NCBI RefSeq assembly: GCF_000718635.1
Contig: NZ_JOBF01000043.1
Coordinates: 1-32,319, forward strand
DNA length: 32,319 nucleotides
Reading direction: 5' to 3'
Origin: Streptomyces varsoviensis
GTDB lineage: Bacteria; Actinomycetota; Actinomycetes; Streptomycetales; Streptomycetaceae
Below are positions 26,001-32,319 of the stretch, piece by piece. The notes beneath the pieces were generated by a model. The model saw only the letters and a list, made by a program, of their open reading frames with translations, made no database searches and was not told the DNA's origin. The position numbers and the translations under genes were made by a program. Positions within the stretch are counted from its first letter, which is position 1; every line of letters begins with the position of its first letter.

Positions 26001-27721
26001 GCGCGCGACTCGTAGACCATCTCCTCGTCGAGCTCGCCGACCCGGCCGCCGCCCTTCTTGGGGTCCGCGCCGGCCAGGAAGACTCCGAAGAGACCGCGGT
26101 CGGGGATTGTGCCGCCGGAGGTGACGGCCAGCCGCTGCGCGCCCGGGCGGCCCGCGACCGTACCGGCGACGCGGTCCCACACCAGGCGGGGACGGAGTTC
26201 CGCGAAGGCGTCGGACGGATACCGCCCCGCGAGCATGTCGAGGACCGAGGTGTAGGCGGACTCGGGGAGTGAGGCGAAGGGCGCCGCGCGCCGCACGAGG
26301 GCCAGCAGCTCGTCCACGTCCCAACTGTCGAGCGCCACCATCGCGACGATCTGCTGGGCGAGCACGTCCAGCGGGTTGGCCGGCACCCGCAGCGACTCGA
26401 TGGAGCCCTCGCGCATCCGCTCCGTCACCACGGCGGCCTGCACCAGATCGCCTCGGTACTTGGGGAAGACGACGCCGGTCGACACGGCGCCCACCTGGTG
26501 TCCGGCGCGGCCCACCCGCTGGAGCCCGGAGGCGACGGACGGCGGGGACTCGACCTGGACGACGAGGTCCACCGCGCCCATGTCGATGCCCAGCTCCAGG
26601 CTGGAGGTGGCCACGACGGCGGGCAGCCGCCCCGCCTTGAGGTCCTCCTCGACCACGGCCCGCTGCTCCTTGGACACCGAACCGTGGTGGGCGCGGGCCA
26701 GCACCGGGGGCGCGCCCCTGGCCGCGCCCGCTTCGGCCATCAGCTCGGCCGGGGAGTGGTGCTCGGGCAGCGGTTCGCCGGTGGCGCGCTCGTACGCGAT
26801 CTCGTTGAGGCGGTTGCACAGCCGCTCCGCGAGGCGCCGGGAGTTGGCGAAGACGATCGTGGAGCGGTGCGCCTGGACGAGGTCGGCGATCCGCTCCTCC
26901 ACATGCGGCCAGATCGAGGGCTTGTCGCCGTCCCCGGCGTCCTCCGAGCCCCTGGCCGGGGCGCCGCTCAGCTCCCCCAGGTCCTCCACCGGGACGACCA
27001 CCGAGAGGTCGAACTCCTTGCCGGAGGGCGGCTGGACGATCTCCACCTTGCGCTGCGGGGACAGATAGCGTGCCACCTCGTCGACGGGGCGCACGGTGGC
27101 CGACAGCCCGATGCGCCGGGCCGGCCGGTCCAGGAGCGCGTCGAGCCGCTCCAGGGACAGCGCGAGGTGCGCGCCGCGCTTCGTGCCCGCGACGGCGTGC
27201 ACCTCGTCGAGGATGATCGTCTCCACCCCGGCGAGGGCGTCCCGCGCGGACGAGGTGAGCATCAGGAACAGCGACTCGGGCGTGGTGATCAGAATGTCCG
27301 GCGGCCGGTTGGCGATGGACCGGCGCTCGGCGGCCGGGGTGTCCCCCGAGCGGATGCCCACCCGGATCTCGGGCTCGGGCAGCCCCAGCCGTACGGACTC
27401 CTGGCGGATGCCGGTCAGCGGGCTGCGCAGATTCCGCTCGACGTCCACCGCGAGGGCCTTGAGGGGCGACACGTACAGCACCCGGCAGCGCTTCTTCGGC
27501 TCGGCCGGCGGCGGCGTGGCGGCCAGCGCGTCGAGCGAGGCGAGGAACGCGGCGAGGGTCTTGCCGGACCCGGTCGGGGCGACCACCAACACGTCCGATC
27601 CCTCGCCGAGCGCGCGCCAGGCCCCGGCCTGCGCGGTCGTGGGCGCGGTGAAGGCCCCCTCGAACCACGCGCGGGTCGCGGGGGAGAACGCTGCGAGGGC
27701 CGAAGCCGGGTCGTTCGCCAT
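23012..27721 (-). CDS. lhr: Lhr-family superfamily 2 ATP-dependent helicase
   Basis: The 1569-residue protein is full-length for the Lhr (large helicase-related) family. Motif I is APTGSGKT (K54), motif II DEVH (172-175), motif III SAT (207-209), and motif VI reads LQRVGRAGHQ. A WH and Lhr-core domain follow (to about 900), then the long C-terminal domain unique to long Lhr proteins, with several winged-helix-like segments and the ending GWRLRAP. ATG 27721 was chosen because MANDPASALAAFSPATRAWFE is the family N-terminus; upstream frame sequence is unrelated. Lhr is a 3'-5' DNA and RNA:DNA translocase involved in repair of crosslinks and oxidative damage. Being upstream of nei on the same strand suggests a repair unit. 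Confidence 0.94.
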   Translation of the reverse strand: MANDPASALAAFSPATRAWFEGAFTAPTTAQAGAWRALGEGSDVLVVAPTGSGKTLAAFLASLDALAATPPPAEPKKRCRVLYVSPLKALAVDVERNLRSPLTGIRQESVRLGLPEPEIRVGIRSGDTPAAERRSIANRPPDILITTPESLFLMLTSSARDALAGVETIILDEVHAVAGTKRGAHLALSLERLDALLDRPARRIGLSATVRPVDEVARYLSPQRKVEIVQPPSGKEFDLSVVVPVEDLGELSGAPARGSEDAGDGDKPSIWPHVEERIADLVQAHRSTIVFANSRRLAERLCNRLNEIAYERATGEPLPEHHSPAELMAEAGAARGAPPVLARAHHGSVSKEQRAVVEEDLKAGRLPAVVATSSLELGIDMGAVDLVVQVESPPSVASGLQRVGRAGHQVGAVSTGVVFPKYRGDLVQAAVVTERMREGSIESLRVPANPLDVLAQQIVAMVALDSWDVDELLALVRRAAPFASLPESAYTSVLDMLAGRYPSDAFAELRPRLVWDRVAGTVAGRPGAQRLAVTSGGTIPDRGLFGVFLAGADPKKGGGRVGELDEEMVYESRAGDVFTLGTTSWRIEDITRDRVLVSPAPGVPGRLPFWKGDQLGRPLELGRALGAFLREIGGRPPEESRRRLLSAGLDAWAADNVLAYLDEQRRACGHVPDDRTIVVERFRDELGDWRVVVHSPFGAQVHAPWALALGAKLTERYGMDAQVMHADDGIVLRLPDADLMGLDLLDADPGARGTEFDPEQSPVGAADVAFDKGEIGQIVTDQVGGSALFASRFRECAARALLLPRRSPGKRTPLWQQRQRAAQLLQVASEFGSFPIVLEAVRECLQDVFDVPGLTELMGDIESRRVRLVEVTTPEPSPFARSLLFGYVAQFLYEGDSPLAERRAAALSLDSRLLAELLGQAELRELLDADVLTELENELQWRTEDRRPKDAEGVADLLRLLGPLTDAELAERGAEPGWAAALADARRAIRVRIAGQDHWAAVEDAGRLRDALGTALPVGVPEAFTEPVKDPLGDLLARFARTHGPFTSAQAAGRFGLGTAVTDGALHRLAANGRVVQGEFHPSGIGQEWCETTVLRRLRRRSLAALRHELEPVAPPALAAFLPQWQHIGTHSLRGVDGLVRAVEQLQGAPVPASALERLVLPGRVTGYSPAMLDELTASGEIVWAGAGALPGKDGWISLYVADAAPLLLPAPHPLELSPLHQAVLEALAGGYGLFFRQISDQVRASHPEAADAQLADAVWDLAWSGRLTNDTLAPLRSLLGSGRTAGATAHRAKRAVPRGRYGALTGRSGAGLRPTASRGGPPTVAGRWSLLPAPEPEPTHRAHALARTLLDRHGVVTRGAVAAEGVEGGFSAAYRVLSVFEESGQARRGYVVEGLGAAQFAMEGAVDRLRAVGNARERAIAGDGPDPKDSRRAAVLAAADPANAYGAALPWPEPPPGVTHKPGRKAGSLVVLLDGDLALYMERGGKTLLAWPPDGPQADESGESGEGAYGGRFQAATQALAQAARAGALGTVTVERINGSAALSSPMGSALEAAGFHATPRGWRLRAP

Positions 27722-27919
27722 GACCCCATCGTGCACCGCCCCACTGACAATGAGCCGTAGGCCGGGATACGCCCAGGTCGGAGGGGTGAGGGCGGGGGCC
27801 GTCGGGCGCTGAGGGCCACCGGCCGGAGAGGGCGGACGGGCCGGCGGCGGGGCCGGCCGGCGGCGGCGCACAATGGGGCCGGAACGCACGGTACGAGCGA
27901 TGACGGGGACGGCGAGGCG

Positions 27920-28783
27920 ATGCCGGGGACCAGCGAGTGGGCCAGGCACTGGCATTTCGCGCCGCTGCCGGGGCTCGACCTGCTGCGCGCCCGTTATGTC
28001 CGGCACACCTTTCCGCGCCACGCCCACGACGGCTTCACCTTCGGCGCGGTCACCGGCGGCATCGAGGAGATCGGGCTGGCGAGCGGCACCGTACGGGCCG
28101 GCTCCGGCAGCGTCGTCATGATCAACCCCGAGGTCGCGCACACCGCCCGCGCCGGGGCGCCCGAAGGCTGGGCCTACGCCACGCTCTACCCCGCCGGGCA
28201 GGTGATCCGGGAGGTCGCGGCCGAACTCGGCACGATCCGCGGCACTCCGGGGTTCGCCGAGACCGTGGTCGACGACCCGAGCGCCGCCCACCTGATCAAC
28301 GCCGTGCACCGGGCGGCCGAGGAGGGCAACGCGCTCGCCGCCGACAGCCTGCTGCGCCTCGTCCTCGCCCGCCTGCTGCGCGTGCACGGCCGTCCGCTCC
28401 CGGCCCGCCCGCCCCGCACCGCGGGGGCTCGCAACGCCCTCCTGGCCCGCGCGGCCCTGGAAGAGCGCATAGCCGACCCGCCGCCCCTGGCGACGCTGGC
28501 GGCCGAACTGGACACCAGCCCCTTCGCCTTGCTGCGCGCCTTCCGCGACGCCTATGGGATGCCGCCGCACGCCTGGCTCACCAACGCCCGGATACGCCGC
28601 GCCCGCCGTCTCCTGGAGACCGGGAGCTCCCCGGCCGAGACGGCCGTCGCCGTCGGCTTCACGGACCAGCCGCACCTCAACCGGCACTTCACGCGGATCG
28701 TCGGCGTACCGCCCGGCGCGTACCGGCGCGAGCGCGCCGCGATCCGCGTCCTCCCGGGCGGAACGGAGGCCCGTACCGAGTGA
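27920..28783 (+). CDS. AraC-family transcriptional regulator
   Basis: The 287-residue protein has an N-terminal cupin-like sensor domain (FPRHAHDGFTFGAVTGG, about 30-46) and a C-terminal double HTH (about 180-275: LATLAAELDTSPFALLRAFR and AETAVAVGFTDQPHLNRHFT, ending VGVPPGAYRR). ATG 27920 is used, with only a weak GGCGAGG near it. It is divergent from lhr (198-nt gap with no clear operator seen) and stands 148 nt upstream of azlC in the same direction. AraC-azlCD is a common arrangement, so azlCD is the likely target. Confidence 0.88.
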   Translation: MPGTSEWARHWHFAPLPGLDLLRARYVRHTFPRHAHDGFTFGAVTGGIEEIGLASGTVRAGSGSVVMINPEVAHTARAGAPEGWAYATLYPAGQVIREVAAELGTIRGTPGFAETVVDDPSAAHLINAVHRAAEEGNALAADSLLRLVLARLLRVHGRPLPARPPRTAGARNALLARAALEERIADPPPLATLAAELDTSPFALLRAFRDAYGMPPHAWLTNARIRRARRLLETGSSPAETAVAVGFTDQPHLNRHFTRIVGVPPGAYRRERAAIRVLPGGTEARTE

Positions 28784-28815
28784 CGGAGCGCGCCGCGATC
28801 CATACCCTCCCGGGC
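28730..28815. repeat. 56-bp-period partial duplication at the end of the AraC gene
   Basis: GAGCGCGCCGCGATCC occurs at 28730-28745 and 28786-28801. Each copy is followed 5 nt or less later by CTCCCGGGCG. The second copy begins just after the AraC stop codon, which suggests an old tandem duplication of the gene end. Confidence 0.65.
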
Positions 28816-28919
28816 GAGCCGGGTGCCGCTCCCTTGTGAACCCGACACCCCCGCCCGCCCGGGGACGTGCGGTGGCCTGGGGCGCAAGAACGTACAAGAC
28901 CTGGTCGGACGGCCGCTCC

Positions 28920-28925
28920 TAGCGT
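28920..28925 (+). promoter_or_regulatory. Leaderless -10 element for azlC
   Basis: TAGCGT lies 6 nt before GTG 28932; AAGACC (28896-28901), 18 nt upstream of it, is a weak -35. Confidence 0.45.
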
Positions 28926-28931
28926 GCCGAT

Positions 28932-29888
28932 GTGGCAAAGCGAACGACGGACACTGATGAGATGACGGCCCCCGAAGAGGGCACCCGGGGCGAGCGAATA
29001 CCGGGCCGCCCGGAGCCTTCCCCAGCACCTGCCCCGGAGTCGAGCCCGCCATCCGGGCCGGTGGCGCGCGACGACCGGGCTGTCGTACGGGACGCCCTGG
29101 GCGTCGGGGTGGCGGTCGGCCTCTCCGGTTTCGCCTTCGGGGTGACCTCGGCGGGGGCCGGGCTGAGCCTGCCGCAGACCTGCGCGCTCAGCCTCTTCGT
29201 CTTCACCGGGGCTTCGCAGTTCGCCCTGGTAGGCGCGCTCGCGGCGGGCGGCAACCCGCTGACCGCCGCGGCCGGCGCGTTCTTCCTCGGCGTCCGCAAC
29301 GTGTTCTACGGCCTGCGGCTCTCCCCACTGCTGCGACTGCCGCGCGCCGTGCGGCCCTTCGCCGCCCAGGTGGTCATCGACGAGACCTCGCTCGTGGCGT
29401 TCGCCCAGCCGGACCGGCGCGGCGCCCGCATCGGCTTCACCGTCACCGGCCTGAGCCTGTACGCGCTGTGGAACCTCTCCACGCTCGCCGGGGCGGCCGG
29501 GGCCGCGGCGCTCGGCGACACCGACGCCTGGGGGCTGGACGCGGCCGGCCCGGCCGTCTTCCTCGCCCTGCTCGCCCCCATGCTGACGAGCGCCGTCGAA
29601 CGGGCCACGGCGGGGCTGGCCGTCCTGCTCGTGCTCGGGTGCACCCCTTTGCTGCCCGCGGGGGTGCCCGTGCTGGCCGCCGGGCTCGCCGCGCCTCTCG
29701 TGCTCGCCCTCAAGGGACGCGCCTTCCGTGCGCCGCGCACTCCGGAGGGGCACGGTGGCGATCGGGAGTCCCCTAGGGAGCCGCGTGATGCTCGTGGCGG
29801 CCCAGGGGACGCGAATGACGCCCCAGGGGGCGTCCGTAAGAGCGTCGAAACCGTCCGTGACGTCCCCGAGGAGGGCGGCAGCCGATGA
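28932..29888 (+). CDS. azlC: AzlC-family branched-chain amino acid exporter, large subunit
   Basis: The 318-residue membrane protein contains the AzlC core with about six hydrophobic segments: GVGVAVGLSGFAFGVTS, then SLPQTCALSLFVFTGASQFA, then AGAFFLGVRNVFYGLRLSPLL, with later helices to about 265. With AzlD it forms an efflux system for branched-chain amino acids (LIV-E type). About 45 residues before the core and 50 after it are polar, Pro/Gly/Arg-rich and not family sequence. GTG 28932 fits a leaderless start; ATG 28962 with GATGAG just upstream is the alternative. It overlaps azlD by ATGA. Confidence 0.9.
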   Translation: MAKRTTDTDEMTAPEEGTRGERIPGRPEPSPAPAPESSPPSGPVARDDRAVVRDALGVGVAVGLSGFAFGVTSAGAGLSLPQTCALSLFVFTGASQFALVGALAAGGNPLTAAAGAFFLGVRNVFYGLRLSPLLRLPRAVRPFAAQVVIDETSLVAFAQPDRRGARIGFTVTGLSLYALWNLSTLAGAAGAAALGDTDAWGLDAAGPAVFLALLAPMLTSAVERATAGLAVLLVLGCTPLLPAGVPVLAAGLAAPLVLALKGRAFRAPRTPEGHGGDRESPREPRDARGGPGDANDAPGGVRKSVETVRDVPEEGGSR

Positions 29889-30193
29889 ACGTCTGGATAG
29901 CCATAGCGGTCACCGCGGCCGGCTGCTACCTCGTCAAGCTGCTCGGCCTGTCCGTACCCGCCGGGATGCTGGACCGCCCCCTCGTCAAACGCCTCGCCGC
30001 GCTGGTACCCGTGGCGCTGCTGGCGGCCCTCACCGCGCAGCAGACCTTCGGCCACGGGACCGGGCTCGTCGTCGACGCCCGCGCGGCGGGGCTCGGCGCG
30101 GCGGCCGTCGCGCTCGTGCTGCGCGCCCCGTTCCTGCTCGTGATCGCCGTCGCGGTCGTCGTCACCGCGGGCGTACGCGCGCTCGGCGGCTGA
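29885..30193 (+). CDS. azlD: AzlD-family branched-chain amino acid exporter, small subunit
   Basis: The 102-residue protein has three to four membrane helices, and the AzlD pattern is visible in TAAGCYLVKLLGLSVPAGML and RLAALVPVALLAALTAQQTF. The start codon overlaps the azlC stop (ATGA), so translation is coupled and subunit ratio is likely fixed. It completes the exporter. Confidence 0.92.
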   Translation: MNVWIAIAVTAAGCYLVKLLGLSVPAGMLDRPLVKRLAALVPVALLAALTAQQTFGHGTGLVVDARAAGLGAAAVALVLRAPFLLVIAVAVVVTAGVRALGG

Positions 30194-30215
30194 CCGGGAC
30201 CGCCCCTGAGGGCCA

Positions 30216-30249
30216 CCGGGGCGGGGCCGCGCCGAACTCGCCGCCCCGG
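30216..30249. terminator. Candidate bidirectional terminator between convergent genes
   Basis: CCGGGGCGG (30216-30224) pairs with CCGCCCCGG (30241-30249) across a 16-nt loop, in the 69-nt gap between azlD and the convergent toroid-fold gene. There is no T tract. Confidence 0.4.
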
Positions 30250-30262
30250 GGCCCGCCGGCCG

Positions 30263-31183
30263 CTACAGGGGCCGCCCGTACGCGCGCAGGGTCCGCAGCG
30301 CCTCGATGGTCACCATCGGGCGGCTCTCCAGGGCGGTGCCCGGCGCCCACTGGCGCCAGGTGACCGGCCAGCCGCCGTCCTCCTCCTGGGAGCGCGCGAG
30401 GAAGTCCAGCGACCGGTCCATCTCCGCGTCGGAGAACCAGTGCCGGGCCACGGAGTCGGGTGTGGCGGCGTAGTCGTGCGGGAAGTGGTGCTCGCCCGGC
30501 GCGTACCCCTCGGGCGAGGGGTGGTCCGCAGCCCGCTCCGGCTCCAGGACGACCAGCCGCTGCTCCCGCACCAGCTCGCCGAGGCGCTGGGCGGCCGCCT
30601 GCGCGCGCGTACGGTCCGGGGCGCCGTCCAGGAAGGCGACGGCCGCCAGGACTTCGTAGGGGTGCGTCTTCGCCAGCGACTCCACCGCGGTCCAGCAGTA
30701 GTCGGTGGCCCGGAACAGCCACGCGTGCCACACCTCGTTGCGGTGCAGCAGCCCCACCACCGGGCCGGTCGTCAGCAGTTCGCTCGGCGGGTCGTCCACG
30801 ATCGGCATCCAGGGGGCGGCCGGATAGCCGCGCAGCGAGGGGTGGAGCGCGGGCAGCGCGCCCTCCGGGGTCGAGATGCCGGTCAGATAGCGGCAGACGC
30901 GCTCCACCCGCTGACCGCCGCAGCGGCCGATACCGTCCAGGACGCGCAGCGCGTGCGCGACGTGCAGCGGCTGGCTCACCGGGCCCCGCACATCGGGCTC
31001 CAGGGCGTAGCCGTAGCCGCCGTCCTCCCCCAGGTAGGCGGTGAGCGCGGTCTCGACGGCGTCGGCGTTGCGGGCGCTGTCGTCGAGGAAGTGATAGGCG
31101 AATCGGCGTTGTTCGAGCACGCGGGCGGTCAGCCAGACGAAGTGCTCGGCGCGGTCTGCGGGTGATGCTCCGGAACGGGCCAT
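30263..31183 (-). CDS. Alpha/alpha-toroid (terpene cyclase/prenyltransferase-like) fold protein, function unknown
   Basis: The 306-residue soluble protein shows helix-turn repeats with QW-like ends (EDGGYGYALEPDV near residue 52; SQEEDGGWPVTWRQW near 272), the hallmark of squalene cyclase/prenyltransferase-type toroids. I see no DXDD motif of class II cyclases, so cyclase activity is unlikely. ATG 31183 was chosen over the upstream codon at 31264 because TACGGT ends 6 nt before it, a leaderless arrangement, and the preceding frame is Arg/Pro-rich noise. It stands alone, convergent with azlD and followed upstream by the TetR gene in the same direction (154-nt gap). Confidence 0.75.
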   Translation of the reverse strand: MARSGASPADRAEHFVWLTARVLEQRRFAYHFLDDSARNADAVETALTAYLGEDGGYGYALEPDVRGPVSQPLHVAHALRVLDGIGRCGGQRVERVCRYLTGISTPEGALPALHPSLRGYPAAPWMPIVDDPPSELLTTGPVVGLLHRNEVWHAWLFRATDYCWTAVESLAKTHPYEVLAAVAFLDGAPDRTRAQAAAQRLGELVREQRLVVLEPERAADHPSPEGYAPGEHHFPHDYAATPDSVARHWFSDAEMDRSLDFLARSQEEDGGWPVTWRQWAPGTALESRPMVTIEALRTLRAYGRPL

Positions 31184-31337
31184 GGTCAGACCGTAGGGCG
31201 GAAAACGGCGGCGGTCAGGGGCACGCGCCGGGCTGCACTCGCAGGGGCGGGGGGCCGGTCGCACGCGGTTGACGGCGCGCGCGAATCCGGAGGTCCGCGG
31301 CGGCCGTTCGCAGAACCGCGGCTCTCCGGGAGGCCCC

Positions 31338-31958
31338 TCAGCGGTCCGTACGCGCCGCGCCCAGGGCGGCGGTGGTGGCCCGCGCGAGGCCGTCCAGATA
31401 GCCCGCGGGGAGGGGGGAGCGCACCATGACCAGGCGCCAGTAAAGGGGACCGCAGGCGAGGTCGAGGGCGAGGTCGACGCTGGTGTCGGCGGATAGCTCG
31501 CCCCGGGCGACGGCGTGCTGGACGATCGTTTCCGCTATACCGCGCTGGGAGTCGCGCACCGCCGCCTGCAGGGCCTGGGCGATGTCCGGGTTGCGTGCCG
31601 CCTCTGCGAGCAGGTCGGGGAGGATCTGGGCGGCCATGGGGTGCTGCAGCAGCCGCGCGGTCACCTTCAGGAGCGCTTGTACGTCGCCGAGCAGGCTGCC
31701 CGTGTCCGGGGCCGGCATGCCCTGGACCGCGAGGGCGGAGACCACGTCGAGGACGATGGGCAGTTTCGAGCGCCAGCGGCGGTACACGGCGGCCTTGCCC
31801 ACCCCGGCCCGGCGGGCGACGCGCTCGATCGACATACGCGCGTACCCCACGGTGGCCAGCTCTTCGAAGACGGCGGCGCGGATCGCCTGGGTGACGTCCT
31901 CACGGAACGCGGCGGCCCCCGCGGGGGCGCGACGCGGCTTTTGGGACTCCTTATCCAT
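31338..31958 (-). CDS. TetR/AcrR-family transcriptional repressor
   Basis: The 206-residue regulator has an N-terminal HTH (about 20-66: IRAAVFEELATVGYARMSIE, then RVARRAGVGKAAVYRRWRSK) and a ligand-binding C-terminal domain (TetR_C type, about 85-195: LLQHPMAAQILPDLLAEAAR, then GLARATTAALG). ATG 31958 has TAGGCT ending 6 nt upstream on the coding strand, fitting a leaderless transcript. The divergent neighbour is an ABC-2 permease gene, and the region between them has two matching palindromes, which implies that it represses itself and the transporter. The ligand is unknown. Confidence 0.9.
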   Translation of the reverse strand: MDKESQKPRRAPAGAAAFREDVTQAIRAAVFEELATVGYARMSIERVARRAGVGKAAVYRRWRSKLPIVLDVVSALAVQGMPAPDTGSLLGDVQALLKVTARLLQHPMAAQILPDLLAEAARNPDIAQALQAAVRDSQRGIAETIVQHAVARGELSADTSVDLALDLACGPLYWRLVMVRSPLPAGYLDGLARATTAALGAARTDR

Positions 31959-31964
31959 GCCCCG

Positions 31965-31970
31965 AGCCTA
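31965..31970 (-). promoter_or_regulatory. Leaderless -10 element for the TetR gene
   Basis: Read on the minus strand, TAGGCT lies 6 nt before ATG 31958. The adjacent operator (31977-32000) would cover the -35 region. Confidence 0.5.
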
Positions 31971-31976
31971 ACTCGA

Positions 31977-32000
31977 CGATGGAACGCTTGTGTTCCATCG
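31977..32000. promoter_or_regulatory. TetR operator candidate 1
   Basis: CGATGGAAC (31977-31985) and GTTCCATCG (31992-32000) form a perfect 9-bp inverted repeat around 6 nt. The core GGAAC-N6-GTTCC is shared with the second site at 32029-32044. Confidence 0.75.
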
Positions 32001-32028
32001 TCTCCTCCTCTAGCGTTGACGACACGAC

Positions 32029-32044
32029 GGAACGCACCCGTTCC
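32029..32044. promoter_or_regulatory. TetR operator candidate 2
   Basis: GGAAC-GCACCC-GTTCC has the same arm sequence and 6-nt spacer as site 1, 52 bp away centre to centre. TTGACG at 32016-32021 lies just upstream, so the site would fall between -35 and -10 of a rightward promoter toward the permease. Confidence 0.7.
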
Positions 32045-32133
32045 AACGTGATGTCATCTGCCCTCACCCCGCCCCGGGCCCGCGTCTCGCGCCCGGCCGT
32101 CTCCGGGTGTGCCCCCCTACCGAAAGTTCCCAG

Positions 32134-32319
32134 GTGACCGAGTTCTCCTCGCCCCCCTCAGCCGTCCTCGACCGGCCCGTGGCCGCACCCCTGACCCCAT
32201 CGGAACTCGCCGCCGCGCATGGTCTCGCGGTGAGTGGTGCCCGGCCGGGGCTGGGGGAGTATGTGCGGCAGTTGTGGGATCGGCGGCATTTTATTGTGGC
32301 GTTTTCCCGGGCGAAGCTG
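32134..32319 (+). CDS. ABC-2 type exporter permease, N-terminal 62 codons (cut by window end)
   Basis: GTG 32134 opens a frame that stays open to the last base. It codes a Pro/Ala-rich start and then GLGEYVRQLWDRRHFIVAFS followed by RAKL, the cytoplasmic N-terminus typical of TagG/RfbA-like permeases that export polysaccharide or teichoic acid chains. No transmembrane helix is reached before the window ends. Ribosome site is weak (GAAAG 8 nt upstream). It probably continues with a permease body and an ATPase gene outside the window. Control by the divergent TetR protein is inferred from the two palindromes. Confidence 0.7.
   Translation, partial: MTEFSSPPSAVLDRPVAAPLTPSELAAAHGLAVSGARPGLGEYVRQLWDRRHFIVAFSRAKL

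Noticed and set aside
23048..26272. A 1074-codon plus-strand frame opposite lhr
   Set aside because: Arg/Gly/Ala-rich with no domain; third-position G/C bias fits lhr on the minus strand.

Overview
This is high-GC actinobacterial DNA, almost certainly from a Streptomyces chromosome. The evidence is extreme G/C at third codon positions, GTG starts, several genes that look leaderless, a SpoIIE-type phosphatase fused to an anti-sigma-like ATPase, and a gene order that matches, as I recall it, the S. coelicolor SCO5747-SCO5761 neighbourhood (osaC / osaA-osaB / ftsK / RodZ-like / rimO / pgsA / cinA / clgR / dpsC / ... / nei / lhr). Family names come from motifs I can read in the translations. The synteny is from memory and was not searched.

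Layout. 1-338: the 3' end of a 23S rRNA joined directly to the 3' part of a 5S rRNA (spacer and 5' half of 5S missing), then a rho-independent terminator. 348-1094: a shortened DegT/StrS-type aminotransferase-like gene. 1153-1225: tRNA-Thr(GGT) with promoter and terminator. 1270-10614: the osa signalling module, made of osaC (minus strand), osaA with a very long HAMP array, and osaB, a response regulator without an output domain. 10719-13535: ftsK. 13771-17943: RodZ-like HTH membrane protein, then rimO-pgsA-cinA with overlapping start/stop codons, then clgR. 18085-18555: dpsC. 18831-22052: a small TOPRIM-only protein, a histidine phosphatase, a 62-residue MT0933-like antitoxin with no visible toxin, a small membrane protein with a repeat-built tail, and an SDR oxidoreductase. 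22089-27721: nei-type DNA glycosylase and lhr helicase (minus strand). 27920-30193: AraC regulator, azlC, azlD. 30263-31183: a protein resembling alpha/alpha-toroid (terpene cyclase/prenyltransferase-like) folds. 31338-31958: a TetR regulator, divergent from the first 62 codons of an ABC-2 permease cut by the window end, with two GGAAC-N6-GTTCC palindromes between them.

How the genes fit together. The left half is dominated by osmotic and general stress signalling (OsaA senses, OsaB responds, OsaC is expected to act on a stress sigma factor) and by sporulation-related chromosome handling (FtsK, DpsC). rimO-pgsA-cinA is a housekeeping operon followed by the protease regulator clgR, whose C-terminal Ala-Ala is typical of a Clp substrate. 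The right half holds DNA repair (lhr, nei), a probable AraC-controlled branched-chain amino-acid exporter (azlCD), and a TetR/ABC exporter pair.

The least explained items are the missing 23S-5S junction, the DegT-like protein without its lysine region, the small TOPRIM protein next to a 10-bp-periodic repeat, the orphan antitoxin-like gene, and the repeat-built tail that overlaps the end of the SDR gene. No prophage, insertion sequence, CRISPR array or biosynthetic cluster is visible. No stretch longer than 300 bases lacks a gene.
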